Source: Anaspis maculata
Taxonomy: Eukaryota > Arthropoda > Insecta > Coleoptera > Scraptiidae
DNA: 64,000 bases
Assembly (NCBI GenBank): GCA_949128115.1
Contig: OX421962.1
Span: 39,021,745-39,085,744 of the forward strand
Direction: 5' to 3'
Program-made: the position numbers and the translations under genes
The notes under the pieces: generated by a model
Databases searched by the model: none
Told to the model about the DNA's origin: nothing
The model's input: only the letters and a program-made list of their open reading frames with translations
Shown: positions 1-9,600 of the stretch, piece after piece
How positions within the stretch are numbered: position 1 is the first letter of the stretch
Layout: each line of letters begins with the position of its first letter

Positions 1-600
1 CACCACCTACTTTGTGACACATCAAATTGAAGGGAATTGAATTCTCTTTCCGAAAAGAATTTTTTTGAAATTTTCTACCCTTCCCCAATAAATTGCCTAT
101 TTGGAGTATTCTAGGGGAGCAATGGGGAGCTTTAAAAATTGTGAAAAAATATTTTTCAGGGGGAGAATGCAATTTCCTTCAATTTGATGTATTACAAAGT
201 GGGTATTGACATTTTAAATTTTTGAGGTCAGGTGGGGGGAGCGAAGGAGTAAATTTGGGTGACACTTTTTTTATAGAAAATTTTCTCTTTCGATGCTGTG
301 CAGGATGACGTTTACTGTATTGAAGGGAAATGGAGGTCAAGAATATTAACTTGGACACTCAGAGAATTTTAGGAAGAACAGGGGGTGGGGTTGAAAAATT
401 TCAAAATATTTTTTTTAGAAAGAGAATTAAATTCTCTTCAATTTGATGTATCGCAAGGTAGGTGGTGTTGTTTGAAATTTCAAAGTTGGGGTGAGTGGGG
501 GCGAGGGGGCTCACGATATAAATTCTCCAATGTATGTTTTAGATGTCCCCCTCGATATAAAAATCGACCTGTTTTTTCTCAAAGAGATTTGCACTAGGAA
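1..600. repeat. Inverted and direct repeat debris
   Basis: A unit containing TCAATTTGATGTAT and a CAAAGTAGGTGG-like tail occurs three times: on the minus strand at about 1-50, and on the plus strand at about 168-207 and 419-469. The first and third copies face each other, so the stretch can fold back on itself. No coding potential is evident; the short open frames here are repeat sequence. Confidence 0.55.
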
Positions 601-679
601 TCGGGAGATATTGCAGGTGGATAGTTTTCAAATGATCACCCGGTATAGTAAGTAAGTGCGATTCAGAAAATGTCAATGG

Positions 680-1000
680 AGTATTATACTAAATTGTTTT
701 TGATAGAATTGGAAACTACATTGAAAAATAATTGACCCGTGTTTTTTTATTCAGTCAAAAACAGTATCGTTTGGGCGCAATAAATAAATAACATCAACTA
801 GTTCTGACGTCACAGCGAGTCACCGCCTATACTGCCTGTGTAAATGACGTCAGAAATAGGCAGAATATAGGAATTTCGTTTATTTATTGCGGCCAAACGA
901 TACAATTTTTTGCTGAATAAAAAAATACGGGTCAGTTATTTTTCAATATAGTTTCTGATTCCATCGTAAAAAATTGTTTTTTTCAAAAGTATAATATTCT
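680..1000. repeat. Palindromic (fold-back) element
   Basis: The left arm (about 680-800) is nearly the reverse complement of the right arm (about 880-1000). Both arms contain a block around CAATAAATAAA and CGTTTGGGCG / GGCCAAACGA. The centre, about 800-880, holds two TGACGTCA-like palindromes. No open frame. It looks like a non-autonomous inverted-repeat element sitting just upstream of the acceptor-like site at 1012. Confidence 0.6.
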
Positions 1001-1012
1001 ATTGTATTTCAG

Positions 1013-1456
1013 AAAGCGTCATATGAAATTCCGGACAATACATTGCACACACCGATCAAACGCAAGCAATTTTTTTTGTTAATTTCTTTGAGTAGACGAT
1101 ATATATCATCGCTACGAGCGACAATTTCCTGTGCATTCTGGTAAACAAGCGATATTTCTAGGCTCTTCCACAGCCGCAGAGTGTACAAATGCGCGGAGCT
1201 CTGGACATTTCTACAGTATATACGCGTGCTGGCATTGAAATACATGGAGACTCAAACGCCTGATCAAGACACATCTGTCCATTTGACGGCGGCGCCGGCT
1301 CTAGAGCACGGCAGAATTATACGCGAAATGTGTGGGATTATTCGGGAGTCGCCTAGAAATTCGTATGCCGGGTCACTGTCGAGTTTGCTGAAAGATGATG
1401 GAAAGTTCGGGAACACTAATCGGAGGCCTATACAGGTGTCCGTTTTTTGGGGCTAA
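1013..1456 (+). pseudogene. Terminal exon fragment of an unidentified gene
   Basis: A splice-acceptor-like site (TATTTCAG ending at 1012) opens a frame that runs, apart from one stop, from 1013 to 1456. The stop TAA at 1142-1144 lies inside a 21-nt segment (1141-1161) that begins GTAAAC and ends TTTCTAG, like a collapsed intron; removing it leaves a continuous frame. The translated part after it is helical and charged and includes LALKYMETQT and REMCGIIRESP. The frame then runs into the end of a transposon at 1433, which supplies the last residues before the stop. I do not recognise the family. It may be the 3' end of a live gene whose remainder lies left of the window, or a decaying copy. 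Confidence 0.4.
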
Positions 1457-1483
1457 GTATGGTTATTTCGCTTATCTTGAGAG

Positions 1484-2948
1484 CAGTGGCGCCGAATAGA
1501 CCTTTTTTTGTGGCGTTCGCCATACCTCAAAATAGGGGGGGGGAGGGGGGGTTGGAGGGGTAAAAAGGAAAAAAAGAAGACGGAGGAAGGAAAAAAGGAG
1601 AAAAAGGGAGGAAAAGAGGAGAAAAAAAGATTCACCCACCAAATCATTGGATATTACGATTATTAGGTATATTGAATCTGAATGACAAGTTGTTTACGAT
1701 GTGGGTATAGGTACCGTTTGATCAAAACCATTTTACCTCAAGAGTGCTATGTGTTCTTTTGCCTTTTTCAATTGTTGGTAGTATGTCCTACAATTCACTT
1801 CAGAGTGACATTTTTTGTATGTTAATTGGAAATCTTTAATGAATGTCGGTAATGGATACGACTACTCTCCGTTTCCAATTTTGTGCCATTTCAAAAATAT
1901 ATTTCGATAATGGAAGCTCTTTATTCAGTTTTAAACATTTTCAGAGACTGACATGGACATTTAACAGTATATTCAGTCATTATAGCCAACCTTTTATTAG
2001 AATAATAATGTCACAGCACTCTTGATCATACGGTATTTCAACAGCTAACTGAATGGACTAGGAAAAATCTTACGATCCCACAAAAAACTTTCAATTTTTG
2101 TGCCTACAGCTACATGGCGCTGCACTGCACACTATCTGTTGATATGGAATGGCAAATAAGTTAGTTTTATTACTTTTGATAAAACCAGTGCCGTCTTCAG
2201 GCATGGGCCCCAAGGGCCTATGCCCAGGACCGCGGCTTTTTGGGCTTATTTTTGTAAAAATGTTATTCTCATAATATCCCGTTTACGACGTTTATTTGAT
2301 TATGTCACTTTCTGAGCTGATCGTGGCGCCTTCCCTTTACCTCCCAAGAGTCCACGACGCTCCATCCCATGAAAACTTAAGAAACGACCGGCTTCTGATG
2401 GAAACGTTCGGTTTTCTGTTGAAAATTTAAAAAAAAGCGCGAAATTTTTATGTAAAAAAGTTTGTTGAGTAATAATAACCTGCGGCGGTGGTGCTCGCCT
2501 CACTCGCGTGCTTTTTTTAAAAACCTTTATATGGGGGCCCCTCACTGCCTGGTGCCCGGGGCCCCATTTGTTCAAAACACGGCACTGGATAAAACTTGGG
2601 TCCAATTTAATACGGGTCTTGCCTACTTTTGCCCACAAACTACGCAGAAATATTTTTTGCCATCAGAGTTTTTTGGGATTTTTGGGGACGAGGGGTATTT
2701 TTGAAGAGATTCCTAAAAATTTCGAAATTTGAAAAGATAATGAAATCTATGGACAATTTGGTCAACGGCTTCCCATTTTTTGCTTATTATTGTTAGTATT
2801 ATCATTATTATTCCGAAAAATTTCGCCTGCGGCGCTAACTGAGGGGCTCTTAGGTGCCCCAGCCCGACCGTTGCGTTGCAATGGGGGGGGGGGGGGGGGT
2901 CTGAAAAATCTTTCGCCATAGTAAAATTTTATGAGTTCGGCGCCACTG
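1484..2948. mobile_element. hAT-like element with 8-bp target duplication
   Basis: The terminal inverted repeat is CAGTGGCGCCGAA at the left (1484) and its reverse complement at the right, ending at 2948. The 8-bp sequence CTTGAGAG occurs directly on both sides (1476-1483 and 2949-2956) as a perfect target-site duplication. An 8-bp duplication with a CAGNG-type terminus is diagnostic of the hAT superfamily. Inside are purine-rich low-complexity sequence (1525-1630), a second hAT-type element (2186-2587) and a run of 17 G at 2883-2899. No transposase frame is seen. Confidence 0.8.
2186..2587. mobile_element. hAT-like MITE nested in the element at 1484-2948
   Basis: This 402-bp element has termini CAGTGCCGT and ACGGCACTG. 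It is flanked by a perfect 8-bp duplication, GATAAAAC, at 2178-2185 and 2588-2595. The body is GC-rich near both ends, with GGGCCCC-type blocks that pair with each other. It is too short to encode a transposase and is therefore a non-autonomous hAT derivative, younger than its host element. Confidence 0.8.
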
Positions 2949-3825
2949 CTTGAGAGATACAAAGTCAGTTAAATTAGGAAAAAGTTGCGCATTCTCATGA
3001 CGATCAATGACCCAAAAAGAAATTTGACGTATCGATCTTAGCTTTTGAGATATCGTGAAAAAAACAGGAATTTGAATTTTTGTTTTTATTTTTATTCAAA
3101 AAACGGTTGAAGGTGGCCTCTTCTAATCTAGACATTCTTAGGGCACTTTTTCAAGTGGAATTCAAAGCTGCCAAAATCTTTATTCTAGCTCTTAAAACAA
3201 CCGAGATATGGCATTCAACTTTTTTCTCTAATGGGCGCCATATTGGATTTCGATATTTTTTAATACGGTATTCTTTTCTGGTTACAACGATGTGCCACAT
3301 GTCACTGTTGAATAAATGTTTAACATTTACGTTTTTTTATTGTCGGTGCTGATTTTGTTCCCAAAGCACTCTTTGAAAAATTTAAAAATTTTTTTGCTCA
3401 AAAGCATGAATTCAACAGTGGCATGTGACACATCGTTGTACCCAGAAAAAAAATTGTATTCAAAAATGTCAAAATCAAATATGGCGCCCATGAGAGAAAA
3501 AAAAGTTGTATGTCGTATCTCAGTTGTTTTTAAAGCTGGAATGAAGATTTTGGCAACATTGAATTCCTCTTGGAAAAGTGCCTGAACAATGTCTTAATTA
3601 GAAAAAGGCCACCTTTAACCGTTTTTCAAATAAAAAATAAAAACAAAAATTACAAAATTCAGTTTTTTCTCGATATCAAAAAAACCAGAACTGATAAGTC
3701 AAATATTTTTTTGGATCATTGATCGTCATAAAAATTCGCAACTTTTTTCTAATCTAACCTACTTTGTATCTCTAAAGATAAGCAGGATACCCATGCTTAG
3801 CCTCGGAAAACGGACAGCCTGTATA

Positions 3826-4186
3826 GGGCATCAACCGTCGGCTCACGAGCAGTTATGAATTGGAATGCGAAGTGGTAGCGAGCGGATTAAAAGCGACCCA
3901 CTCAGCATAACATTTCATAAATGAGATGATTTCAATCATGTCACAAAATAACATCACAATGAACGTTACTTCCACATCTATGTGATGTTCATCCGCGATG
4001 TTATACGATGTAATGTCTGAGAGATGTTTCGAAATGAACTCAAATTGAACATCACACTGAGACATCTACCGGACGTAACATTTTTACTTCTTTCAACTGA
4101 TCGAAGTGTCGTAACATCTCACTGACGTCAATGAGACGTAGTCACTGAGGTTTTTTTTAATTTCGCGGGCTGTCATCGTTAAGCTC
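3826..4186. other. Unassigned stretch
   Basis: There is no gene or bounded element here. The stretch contains several loosely similar segments around AACATCAC / GTGATGTT in both orientations, suggesting eroded repeat sequence. Confidence 0.4.
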
Positions 4187-4586
4187 TGTGTGTCGGAAAA
4201 TATTTAATTATTAGTTTTGGCCCCTACTCCATGTGTGTGATGCCAGAACAGCCTTTATGTCTTCATGTTTAGTTTGAGACCCTGCGGGTCCCCTTATGTC
4301 TTCATGTGCATGTCGTTTATTGGAACCATTTTTGTGTCTTCTTGTGCTTGTGGCCTTTGGAACTAGTAGTAATCACAGCGATATTCCTAAGTAACTAATT
4401 GTTGGCGTGTACCTATTTATTGTCGTACGCATCAGAAATAAACATCATCAGTGTGTGTTTTAAAATAATCGTCTCAATTATATTCGAACCACGCGAAATA
4501 CGTAACATTTGGTGTCAGAAAGCGGTATAATTGAGTAATTTAGCCTGCGACTACAGGACGTTCGGAACATTCGTGATTTATTGGTA
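4187..4586 (+). mobile_element. Truncated LTR retroelement: 5' LTR plus primer binding site
   Basis: The sequence starts TGTGTGTCGG at 4187 and reaches ...CGTAACA at 4507, a TG...CA unit of about 320 bp with an AATAAA signal near 4437. It is followed at 4510 by TGGTGTCAGAAAGCGG, which has the form of a tRNA primer-binding site (TGG start, as in gypsy-type elements). About 75 bp of leader follows, then the sequence stops at the pogo-like element beginning at 4587. No gag or pol is present. Confidence 0.55.
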
Positions 4587-5076
4587 GGGGAAGGTGGGGC
4601 AAGACAGGGTAACAAGGCAAGATAAGGACACTCTTGTATTTCCACCAAGGGGCATAACATCTTTCGGTTATCAGCAGAGCTTAGATCGACAGGCGCGGCT
4701 TTGTATGTGTGGTTGAGTAGAACACTGTTTGACTGTTTTAGTAATAATAACAAGGTTATAGAGAGTGAACTGTCAAAATCGCAGTATCGAGATAATGCTT
4801 ATTTCGGAGCAGTGAGTTCCATGGTCCATATCGTAAGTGTCAAACAACTTAGAGCAAGACTCTTTTGTTATCATGAATTGACATGTAATTGCGTATTTTT
4901 CCGCACAGGGGTGATTTGTTTACCTACTTCAAATATTTATTATGCTATGGAAACATAACCATAAAATGTCACGATGAGGTAAGATGGGGACAGTGATGTG
5001 GGGCAAGATGAGGACGTCCCCATCTTACCCTCCCCACCAGCTCATGCATTCTGGATACTAGAACAGCTGTTCCTTA

Positions 5077-5201
5077 TACAGTATGTTCATTAAAAAATTC
5101 AATAATGGGAGGCCGTGGACCGATGATAACCTGGCCGTTTTCGGATCGAATGGCCTGCGTCACAGCCTCCCTTTATTGAAGTTTTTAATGAACATACGGT
5201 A
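5077..5201. mobile_element. Small palindromic MITE
   Basis: The ends read TACAGTATGTTCATTAAAAA and its near-perfect reverse complement TTAATGAACATACGGTA. The whole 125 bp can form one hairpin. The outer ends resemble those of the element at 7218-7343 (TACCGTATG). It has no coding capacity. Confidence 0.65.
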
Positions 5202-5250
5202 GGTACAATACATTATATTCAATAGGTTATGGTTCGAAAATATAAAAGAA

Positions 5251-5595
5251 GAACCAATCGTGGTCACTGGCTGGGGAGAATATGGAGCATGCTGTGGCTG
5301 ATGCTGTTCTCAAGAGGTTGCGTGGGATATAGAAAGTCAGCCACTGAGTATGATGTGCCCCAAACAACTTTGGAAAAGAAAGATGGAAGAAGTCTGTCAG
5401 CTTGCTGATCACAAATCTCATCACATTAAGAAATCACTTGGGCCAAAACCACTCTTTTTTCATTGAGGAAGAAGGAAGAGCAGATGGTTACATACTGGAA
5501 AAATGGAAGCGCGTTTGTTTGAAATTACCACTCAAGATTTGAGAAACCTTACATATCAGTGGGTTAGAAAGTTGAGGAAAGCTTGGGGGAAAATT
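5251..5595 (+). pseudogene. Pogo/Tigger transposase N-terminal fragment (Psq-type HTH)
   Basis: The translation starts in one frame with ENMEHAVADAVLKRLRG, then continues one frame over as GYRKSATEYDVPQTTLEKK. Together these match the first helix-turn-helix (Psq type) of pogo/Tigger transposases, where a serine/alanine-rich recognition helix is followed by VPQTTL. A further piece at 5503-5592, MEARLFEITTQDLRNLTYQW, matches the segment that follows in the family (a short acidic helix, then LTxxDLRxLAYQ). Frameshifts and stops separate the pieces and the DDE catalytic core is absent, so it cannot be functional. In the family this domain binds the element's own ends. Confidence 0.6.
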
Positions 5596-6168
5596 TTCGA
5601 ATTGATAAAATGTGTTCTGAAGCTGATTTTGATGATTGCTGTGCAACCCCATCATGCCCCATATCAAACCCCATCTTGCCCCACTGGTGGGGCAAGATGG
5701 TGTATCTGTACCTACTATCCTTTTTCATATATTACTTTTTAACCGAAAGAATACTAGTTGAAAGATTCAAATACCTTTATCATGAAAAGAATATGTGTAG
5801 AGTGCAATAGACTTAGTTGCAATGTTATATTGTGGTTATATCTGTGGTTATATTTCAATTTCCGCCGTTAGTACGGTGTTTCAAACGTTAGGGTCCCCAT
5901 CTTGCCCCACCCTCCCCTAAATATGCCTCGGTAAATGCTGGAGACGAGAAATATGTCGAAAACAGGAGTCAAATAAGACACTTTTGGCGAGCGTCATGGC
6001 GATGATGCAGGAATAAAAGAATATTTTGCAAGAACAGGAGAAGAGATGTCTGGAAAAGAAAGAAGAACAGGAATAAAAGAAACGCGTTCGTAGAGCGTTC
6101 AGAAGAAAAAGAAGAATTGAGGAATCTCTTATTGTAAAAACAAGAGATTCGACAAGAAAAAAAGCGTC

Positions 6169-6510
6169 AGCCAAGAAAAAGTCACCTCGGGCTGGCCGCG
6201 TGCAGAATCAACCACCACTTACCTTTTTTCCTCGATTTTCTCTAAAGATTTTCTGCTTGGACTTCAGCTTGAGATCCGTATTTTTCTTTTCTAATGAGCT
6301 AGCCCGTAGCTATCTTTGAGTTCGGGACGCAAACGTTGCCTTTTTCACCGCAACCGCAATGTAGTGCATTGCTGGGGGCGTAGTCTTTCAGCTGCGTACC
6401 TCTGGAGCTAGACCTACTACAAGCCTGCTGAACACTATCATAACCATAGATATCATAACCAATCATAACATGAAATCATGAAAAGAGACACAAATGCAAA
6501 CCCCTTTTCC
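6169..6510. repeat. Dispersed repeat copy 1, abutting the FANCI 5' end
   Basis: This block is roughly 85% identical by eye to 56251-56559. Shared landmarks are TCACCTCGGGCTGGCCG, GTAGTGCATTGCTGGGGGCG and ACAAATGCAAACCCC. Just upstream, at about 5995-6170, one frame is rich in lysine and arginine, as at transposase C-termini, and reads into the repeat. The repeat ends about 145 bp before the FANCI start codon, so it probably overlaps the FANCI promoter or 5' leader. Its type is unknown. Confidence 0.55.
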
Positions 6511-6655
6511 ACTAGGCGTTACGGCTACTGTCACGTTGGTACAACTGGCTGTTGTCAATGTCAACTGTCAAGTGTCAAGTCAAATCAAAATCAAGTCAAA
6601 GAAAGTTTTTCGCGGCAATCCGGCAATTCGTCCAACAATAACAAAAACAATAAGA

Positions 6656-9600
6656 ATGGAATCAATCGACGAAAAGATTCTCAAAATGGGGCAAAAGCGA
6701 GAGACAGAAGCCCTAACAGCATATGTGGAGAGTCTGGATGTGGACATGGTATTTTTGTTTTTGTTTTAAAACCAACAGTTTCCATTTCTAACCTCAATCG
6801 ACTTGTTAAAACTTGTCTGAGCTTGTTAGAATTGAAACGGGAAACGTTTTTAATCATTTGAAATTTTAGTTGATTGAAGCAATCAAACCTAAAGTGAACA
6901 ATGCCATTTTTGTGCACACCTGGAACTATTTGTTACAAAGCTTTACGGATTGCTCCCATTGGAAAAGGCTGCAGGTTGTTCAGATGGTGCTCAAAGAAAT
7001 CGAAGCAAACAAAATTGCCACAACTCAAAGCACTACCATCGTTCAAAGGTTATGCATGGAATTCCTCAAGTTCAAAACTGAACATTTGGTCGAGTTATGT
7101 GATGTTTGTGTTGTGCAAATTCAGTCAAACAAAGATTCACAGATGTGGTAGGTTTCAGTTACTAAAGACTCTAATACTGACCATTATTGTTCATTACTCT
7201 CGTCATTACTATATAATTACCGTATGATAAAAAACTTTCCTCCTCTAGGCAGGCTGTGGCCTGGCCAAAATCAGCCTTATTGTTTGCCTGCCAATGACCT
7301 GAGCACAGCCTGCCAAGAGGAGGAAAGTTTTTGATCATACGGTACAATGAATATGTAATTAAGAGTGTAATTGTTATATGTTGTAATACTTCTAATGCGT
7401 AACTTTCAGCTGGAAAGATTTATTACCAGAACTTTTAAATGTAATTGTCGAACGGGATAAAGTGGAAAACGATGACAAAGAAATAACTGGACTGGAGTAC
7501 AAGCATGAAGTCATAAATTCCTTGTGTGTACTACAATGGGCTCCCGAAATTGTAACTTCATTGACTTTGATGTTCATGTAAGGAATTTGCAATGAATTTG
7601 GAAATGTACTTATTGTGTAAAGTTGAAATTGCAGAGATACACCCTTAACGAAGGAAGAGCATGCTCGAGTAGTACACAAACTTGGAACATACATTGAGAA
7701 AATGACGCCCCAAGAAGTCCCCCCTTTTGTCTACCAGCTGTTGAGACTAGGCAAAAATGATAGTAAATCGATATTTTTGCGGCTTCAGAACTATTTTGGC
7801 GCAAGAGTTTATGAAAATTACCAATACCAAAATGAATCTGATTCAAATTCCATGGATTTAATAGGTAAACCAATTTTTTCTCTATTTTTTGTCAGATTCT
7901 AATTGCACCTACAGTCGAACTTCGCTATCTCAAGTTTCTCTAACTCGAAATTTACTGTGTTCTCCTGGACTTCCTTATGTATTTACATGACTCAAAATAA
8001 TTTCGTCGCCCCTTCGGGCTTCGAGTATCAAGGTCTTTATTCAAGTATTTAGTGATAGAGAAAGAAAAGTTAATATTTATGTATGAAAATAAATTTCAAG
8101 TGTACAAAATGAGAAGATCAAAAAAACGAGAATGAATTCATGAGGCTGTATTATTAATTATAAATTTAATTCAAAAGAAATTCTTTAAATCCGCATCAGT
8201 AATGATATTATGTATTACTGGTTGCTGCTTTAGTACTGGAGACCATTTAAAAAGAAAACTATGACTACCATAAACCCTAACAGCATTAGTCGACATGTGG
8301 ATATAATCTTCACTGTTGAAAAAATTGAAGTCTTCGGCTAGTGTGAAAATTTCTTTTATTTTATCTTCACCAACACGAAAAATTGGAGCGTTTGGTATCA
8401 ATTCCCACATTTTCGCATCAGCTTATTCCGTTTATGATGTCAAAATTGCGATAGTTCTATTCTCCGGAGAATGCCAGGGAAAGAACAAAGAAGTGAGCAA
8501 GCTTTATTGCTTAGTTCAACAGCGAATTCAACAAAATTCCCAATCCATATTACTAACAACATTACTAGGCAAAATAGGTTGAACTGTCCTGTAACAATAA
8601 TAATAGAGCAATTTTCATTATGCGCAGTAAAATATGTGTAACACTGTGCAAGTTGTACATACGTAATCAGAACTGCAAAGAGTACTTTGCTCAGGACGCG
8701 TGGTTTGTACACTCACTATCAAGGATCATGACCTCATTAAAGGATCTACTCCAGTAAAGTAGAAAAGCAAGATGCCGGCACAAAATAGTCTGAACAGCGC
8801 TTGCCGTGAGAACAGTTGCGCGGTAATTTTTTTTGCTACTACCTACTACATTTGGCTCGAAACGGGGGGAATTGAGACCTGAAAACCATCTTACCGCTCT
8901 TGATAGAAATTCGTTTACGGGATTTGAACGTGCGGTTCCGCATTTAAAATCTGGAAATATTGTTTTTCTATTTCGCGATGATAAGAATGTCATTCTGGCG
9001 TTCAAGTCAGCTTCATGGAGCCGGCGTCATTGTCTTGCTTGAGATTTGAAGAACTCCAGCTTTTGTTCTTATCCTGCTGGACGTTGACGTGCGCATTTGA
9101 ATGGGGAACTATAGTGGCAAACGCCTGAAGTAATGGCGCTCGTGTTCCATGCACCCCAGCTATCATCAGTGTCATTTTAAGCGTACATAACCTCAACTTT
9201 GTAGTTGTCATTTCATTTTCATTTGTCAGCACTCAGCATAGGAACCAGCGGTTTGCGTTACTTCGTGAGTTAAAAAGTAGAAACGCCGACAAGCCAAAAA
9301 TCGCGGTAAAAAACTTGGTAGTGACGTGTTGTGTATCAGGCTGCAACAGTTCCAAAGGACCATACCTTTGCAGTTTGCACTATCTCTTTTTTATTCCCTC
9401 TCAGTGGGGCTCCCTCCCCGCCTCAACTCTTCATTGAGCACTTTCCACTCTCCGTACATTTGTTTGCATTTCTTTGAGGTTATGTACGTTAACTGTCAAT
9501 ATGGGTGCATGGAACACGTCGCCCTCTACAATCCGTTTTGCCTATAGTTCCCCATTGCCTCCCTCCTTTCTTATCAGCCTATCTTGCACCGCTATGATCT

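Larger units (their letters stand above)
1433..3821. mobile_element. TA-flanked fold-back element, copy 1
   Basis: The termini are CAGG...CCTG flanked by TA. The left arm begins TACAGGTGTCCG (1431 onward) and is interrupted at 1484; it resumes at 2957 with AGATACAAAGTCAG. The right arm (about 3400-3821) is its reverse complement and ends with CGGACAGCCTGTA. The same element recurs at 37317-39284. No transposase frame is visible, so this is a non-autonomous copy. Confidence 0.75.
4587..5917 (+). mobile_element. Decayed pogo/Tigger-like DNA transposon
   Basis: Inverted terminal repeats read GGGGAAGGTGGGGCAAGA at 4587 and the reverse complement, ending CCACCCTCCCC, at 5917. Both ends are flanked by TA, the target of the Tc1/mariner/pogo group. 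GGGGCAAGATGGGG-type motifs recur inside at about 4980-5030 and 5640-5700. A 125-bp MITE (5077-5201) is inserted, and a broken transposase N-terminus lies at 5251-5595. Most of the catalytic domain is missing, so this is an internally deleted copy. Confidence 0.65.

Noticed and set aside
1453..1647. 64-codon minus-strand frame rich in Phe and Pro
   Set aside because: It is a translation of the purine-rich low-complexity tract inside the hAT-type element.
6478..6861. 127-codon open frame overlapping FANCI exon 1
   Set aside because: It is a different frame from the FANCI N-terminus, runs through the intron 1 donor and has no family resemblance.
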